64,000 nucleotides of DNA, from contig NZ_OCND01000007.1 in the NCBI RefSeq assembly GCF_900215535.1, positions 124,001-188,000 of the forward strand, read 5' to 3'. Source of the stretch: Pseudoxanthomonas wuyuanensis (GTDB lineage: Bacteria > Pseudomonadota > Gammaproteobacteria > Xanthomonadales > Xanthomonadaceae). Below the pieces are notes generated by a model that was not told the DNA's origin, did no database searches, and saw only the letters and a program-made list of their open reading frames with translations. The position numbers were made by a program, and so were the translations under genes. Shown piece after piece: positions 63,286 through 64,000 of the stretch (position 1 is its first letter; each line of letters starts with the position of its first letter).

Positions 63286-63704
63286 TCCGGGGATGCGGCA
63301 AACCGCAGCACGGAAGGAGCCGGCGCAAGCCGGCTTCTTTCTTGGGTACCGTTGATTTTCGACCGAACAAGTTACTTTCCGCTGGCGATAGAACGCAGCG
63401 ATGCTTTGTTGCACCATGCCACCCAACGTTCTTCCATCCCAGCTACAGTTCATTCCGTCTCCGTCTCCGTCTCCGCCTCTGTCCAGCCAGCCATTGGCAT
63501 CGAGGGAGAGCATTCCCAATGCTCACCCTGCACAGCGCAATTCTCCAGACGGGATGTTCGCCGGGCGATCCGACCAGGCCGTGCTTGCCGTGCCGATGAA
63601 CCTTGTGCCCATTCAGGTTTTCCTCTGCCCTGCCATTGTCGAATTCCTGCGGGCCTGATCGTCATGGCTGGGAGGGACTTCCTCGGAACGCAGCGGAGCA
63701 AGCC
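63286..63704. other. 419-base intergenic region without a gene
   Basis: It holds the receptor terminator (63314-63340) and an array of CCGTCT hexamers at 63455-63478. The right half is less G/C-rich than the surroundings. A short open frame at 63401-63658 gives a Pro/Ser-rich sequence unlike any protein I know and starts without a Shine-Dalgarno, so I leave it out. Confidence 0.55.
63314..63340 (+). terminator. Rho-independent terminator after the cysteine-paired receptor gene
   Basis: AGCCGGC (63318-63324), loop GCAA, GCCGGCT (63329-63335), extended outward by G-U, G-C and A-T pairs, then TTCTTTCTT. It lies 28 bases past the stop codon. Confidence 0.85.
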
Positions 63705-64000
63705 ATGCCAGCACTCAAGCGGTTGCAGTGGTCGGTAGACATTGCCGCACCGGCCTCCAGGGTCTACCAGACGTTGGTCGGGCCGCAGAGCTATCGGGAA
63801 TGGACGTCCGCCTTCGGTGAGGGCCTGTACTTCGAAGGCTCGTGGCAGAAGGGGCAACGGATACGCTTCCTGACTCCGGACGGGCACGGGGTGATTTCGG
63901 AGATTGCCGAGAGCCGGCCTAACGAGTTCATCTCGATCCGGCATCTGGGCTACATCGATGACGATGGCGTTGAGGACACCAGTAGCGAAGCGATCCGCGC
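63705..64000 (+). CDS. SRPBCC-domain protein (3' end missing)
   Basis: The visible 98 residues begin MPALKRLQWSVDIAAPASRVYQTLVGPQSYREWTSAFGEGLYFEGSWQKGQRIRFL and continue GVISEIAESRPNEFISIRHLGYI, the N-terminal two thirds of a START/Bet v1-like (SRPBCC, AHSA1-type) domain. Such proteins bind hydrophobic ligands or chaperone partners; the role is unknown. The frame runs open to the right edge, so the C-terminus lies outside the window. The ATG at 63705 is the first plausible start; no Shine-Dalgarno stands out. Confidence 0.8.
   Translation, partial: MPALKRLQWSVDIAAPASRVYQTLVGPQSYREWTSAFGEGLYFEGSWQKGQRIRFLTPDGHGVISEIAESRPNEFISIRHLGYIDDDGVEDTSSEAIR

Noticed and set aside
63401-63658. An 85-codon frame before the SRPBCC gene
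   Set aside because: Pro/Ser-rich, partly produced by the CCGTCT hexamers, no start signal.

Overview
The window is about 64 kb of GC-rich (roughly two-thirds G+C), gene-dense bacterial chromosome. Protein families and gene order point to a gammaproteobacterium of the Xanthomonadaceae/Lysobacteraceae (Xanthomonas, Pseudoxanthomonas, Luteimonas, Thermomonas, Lysobacter and relatives); the genus cannot be fixed from the sequence alone. Supporting signs are the cytochrome aa3 block with DUF2244 and DUF2909 neighbours, a NagP/NagR/NagB-II/NagA/NagX N-acetylglucosamine locus, large TonB-dependent receptors, and GTAG-headed REP palindromes between genes. I found no transposase, integrase, prophage, CRISPR array, tRNA or rRNA. 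The window begins inside truC and ends inside an SRPBCC-domain gene.

Layout. 1-9 kb: truC (partial), MAPEG protein, M28 peptidase lipoprotein, a repeat-built periplasmic protein, gpmI-envC (overlapping) and an S41 processing protease. 9-14 kb: VOC protein, an operon of DUF1820 plus a Tat-exported monooxygenase-like protein, rhomboid protease, FadL-type porin and an SMP-30 lipoprotein. 14-17.3 kb: putA. 17.5-26.2 kb: the aa3 oxidase and its assembly/heme A genes (DUF2244, ctaC, ctaD, a 44-residue membrane protein, ctaG, ctaE, then DUF2909 on the opposite strand, SURF1, a Sco-like protein, ctaA, ctaB). 26.2-31.2 kb: a remodelled macromolecular-synthesis locus (rpsU, yqeY, GNAT, YihY, dnaG, phosphatase-like) reading leftward. 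31.2-35.3 kb: tsaD, then folB, an MscS channel, a FolK-like protein and a pteridine reductase. 35.4-39.1 kb: the ATP-grasp / alpha-E / Anbu peptidase cluster. 39.2-40.8 kb: MidA-type methyltransferase and VanZ protein. 41-53.5 kb: a divergent chitin/GlcNAc locus. 53.7-64 kb: PQQ-type sugar dehydrogenase, small conserved proteins, cca, slt, a TauE/SafE permease, a second TonB-dependent receptor and the partial SRPBCC gene.

How the genes work together. In the GlcNAc locus a TonB receptor imports chito-oligomers, a GH20 lipoprotein releases GlcNAc, NagP carries it over the inner membrane, a glucokinase-family kinase phosphorylates it, and NagA and NagB-II convert it to fructose-6-phosphate. NagR (LacI family) probably represses both arms through a perfect 14-bp operator and a half-conserved second site in the 447-bp divergent control region. 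The oxidase block encodes three core subunits together with copper delivery (CtaG, possibly the Sco-like protein), SURF1 and heme A synthesis.

The most unusual non-coding feature is a 265-bp nested inverted-repeat element (36894-37158) that fills the gap between the ATP-grasp and alpha-E genes. It has perfect 32-bp terminal arms and two internal hairpins, predicts a three-way junction, and ends one base before the alpha-E start codon. Other structured intergenic elements, REP composites and 7-bp tandem arrays occur repeatedly through the window.
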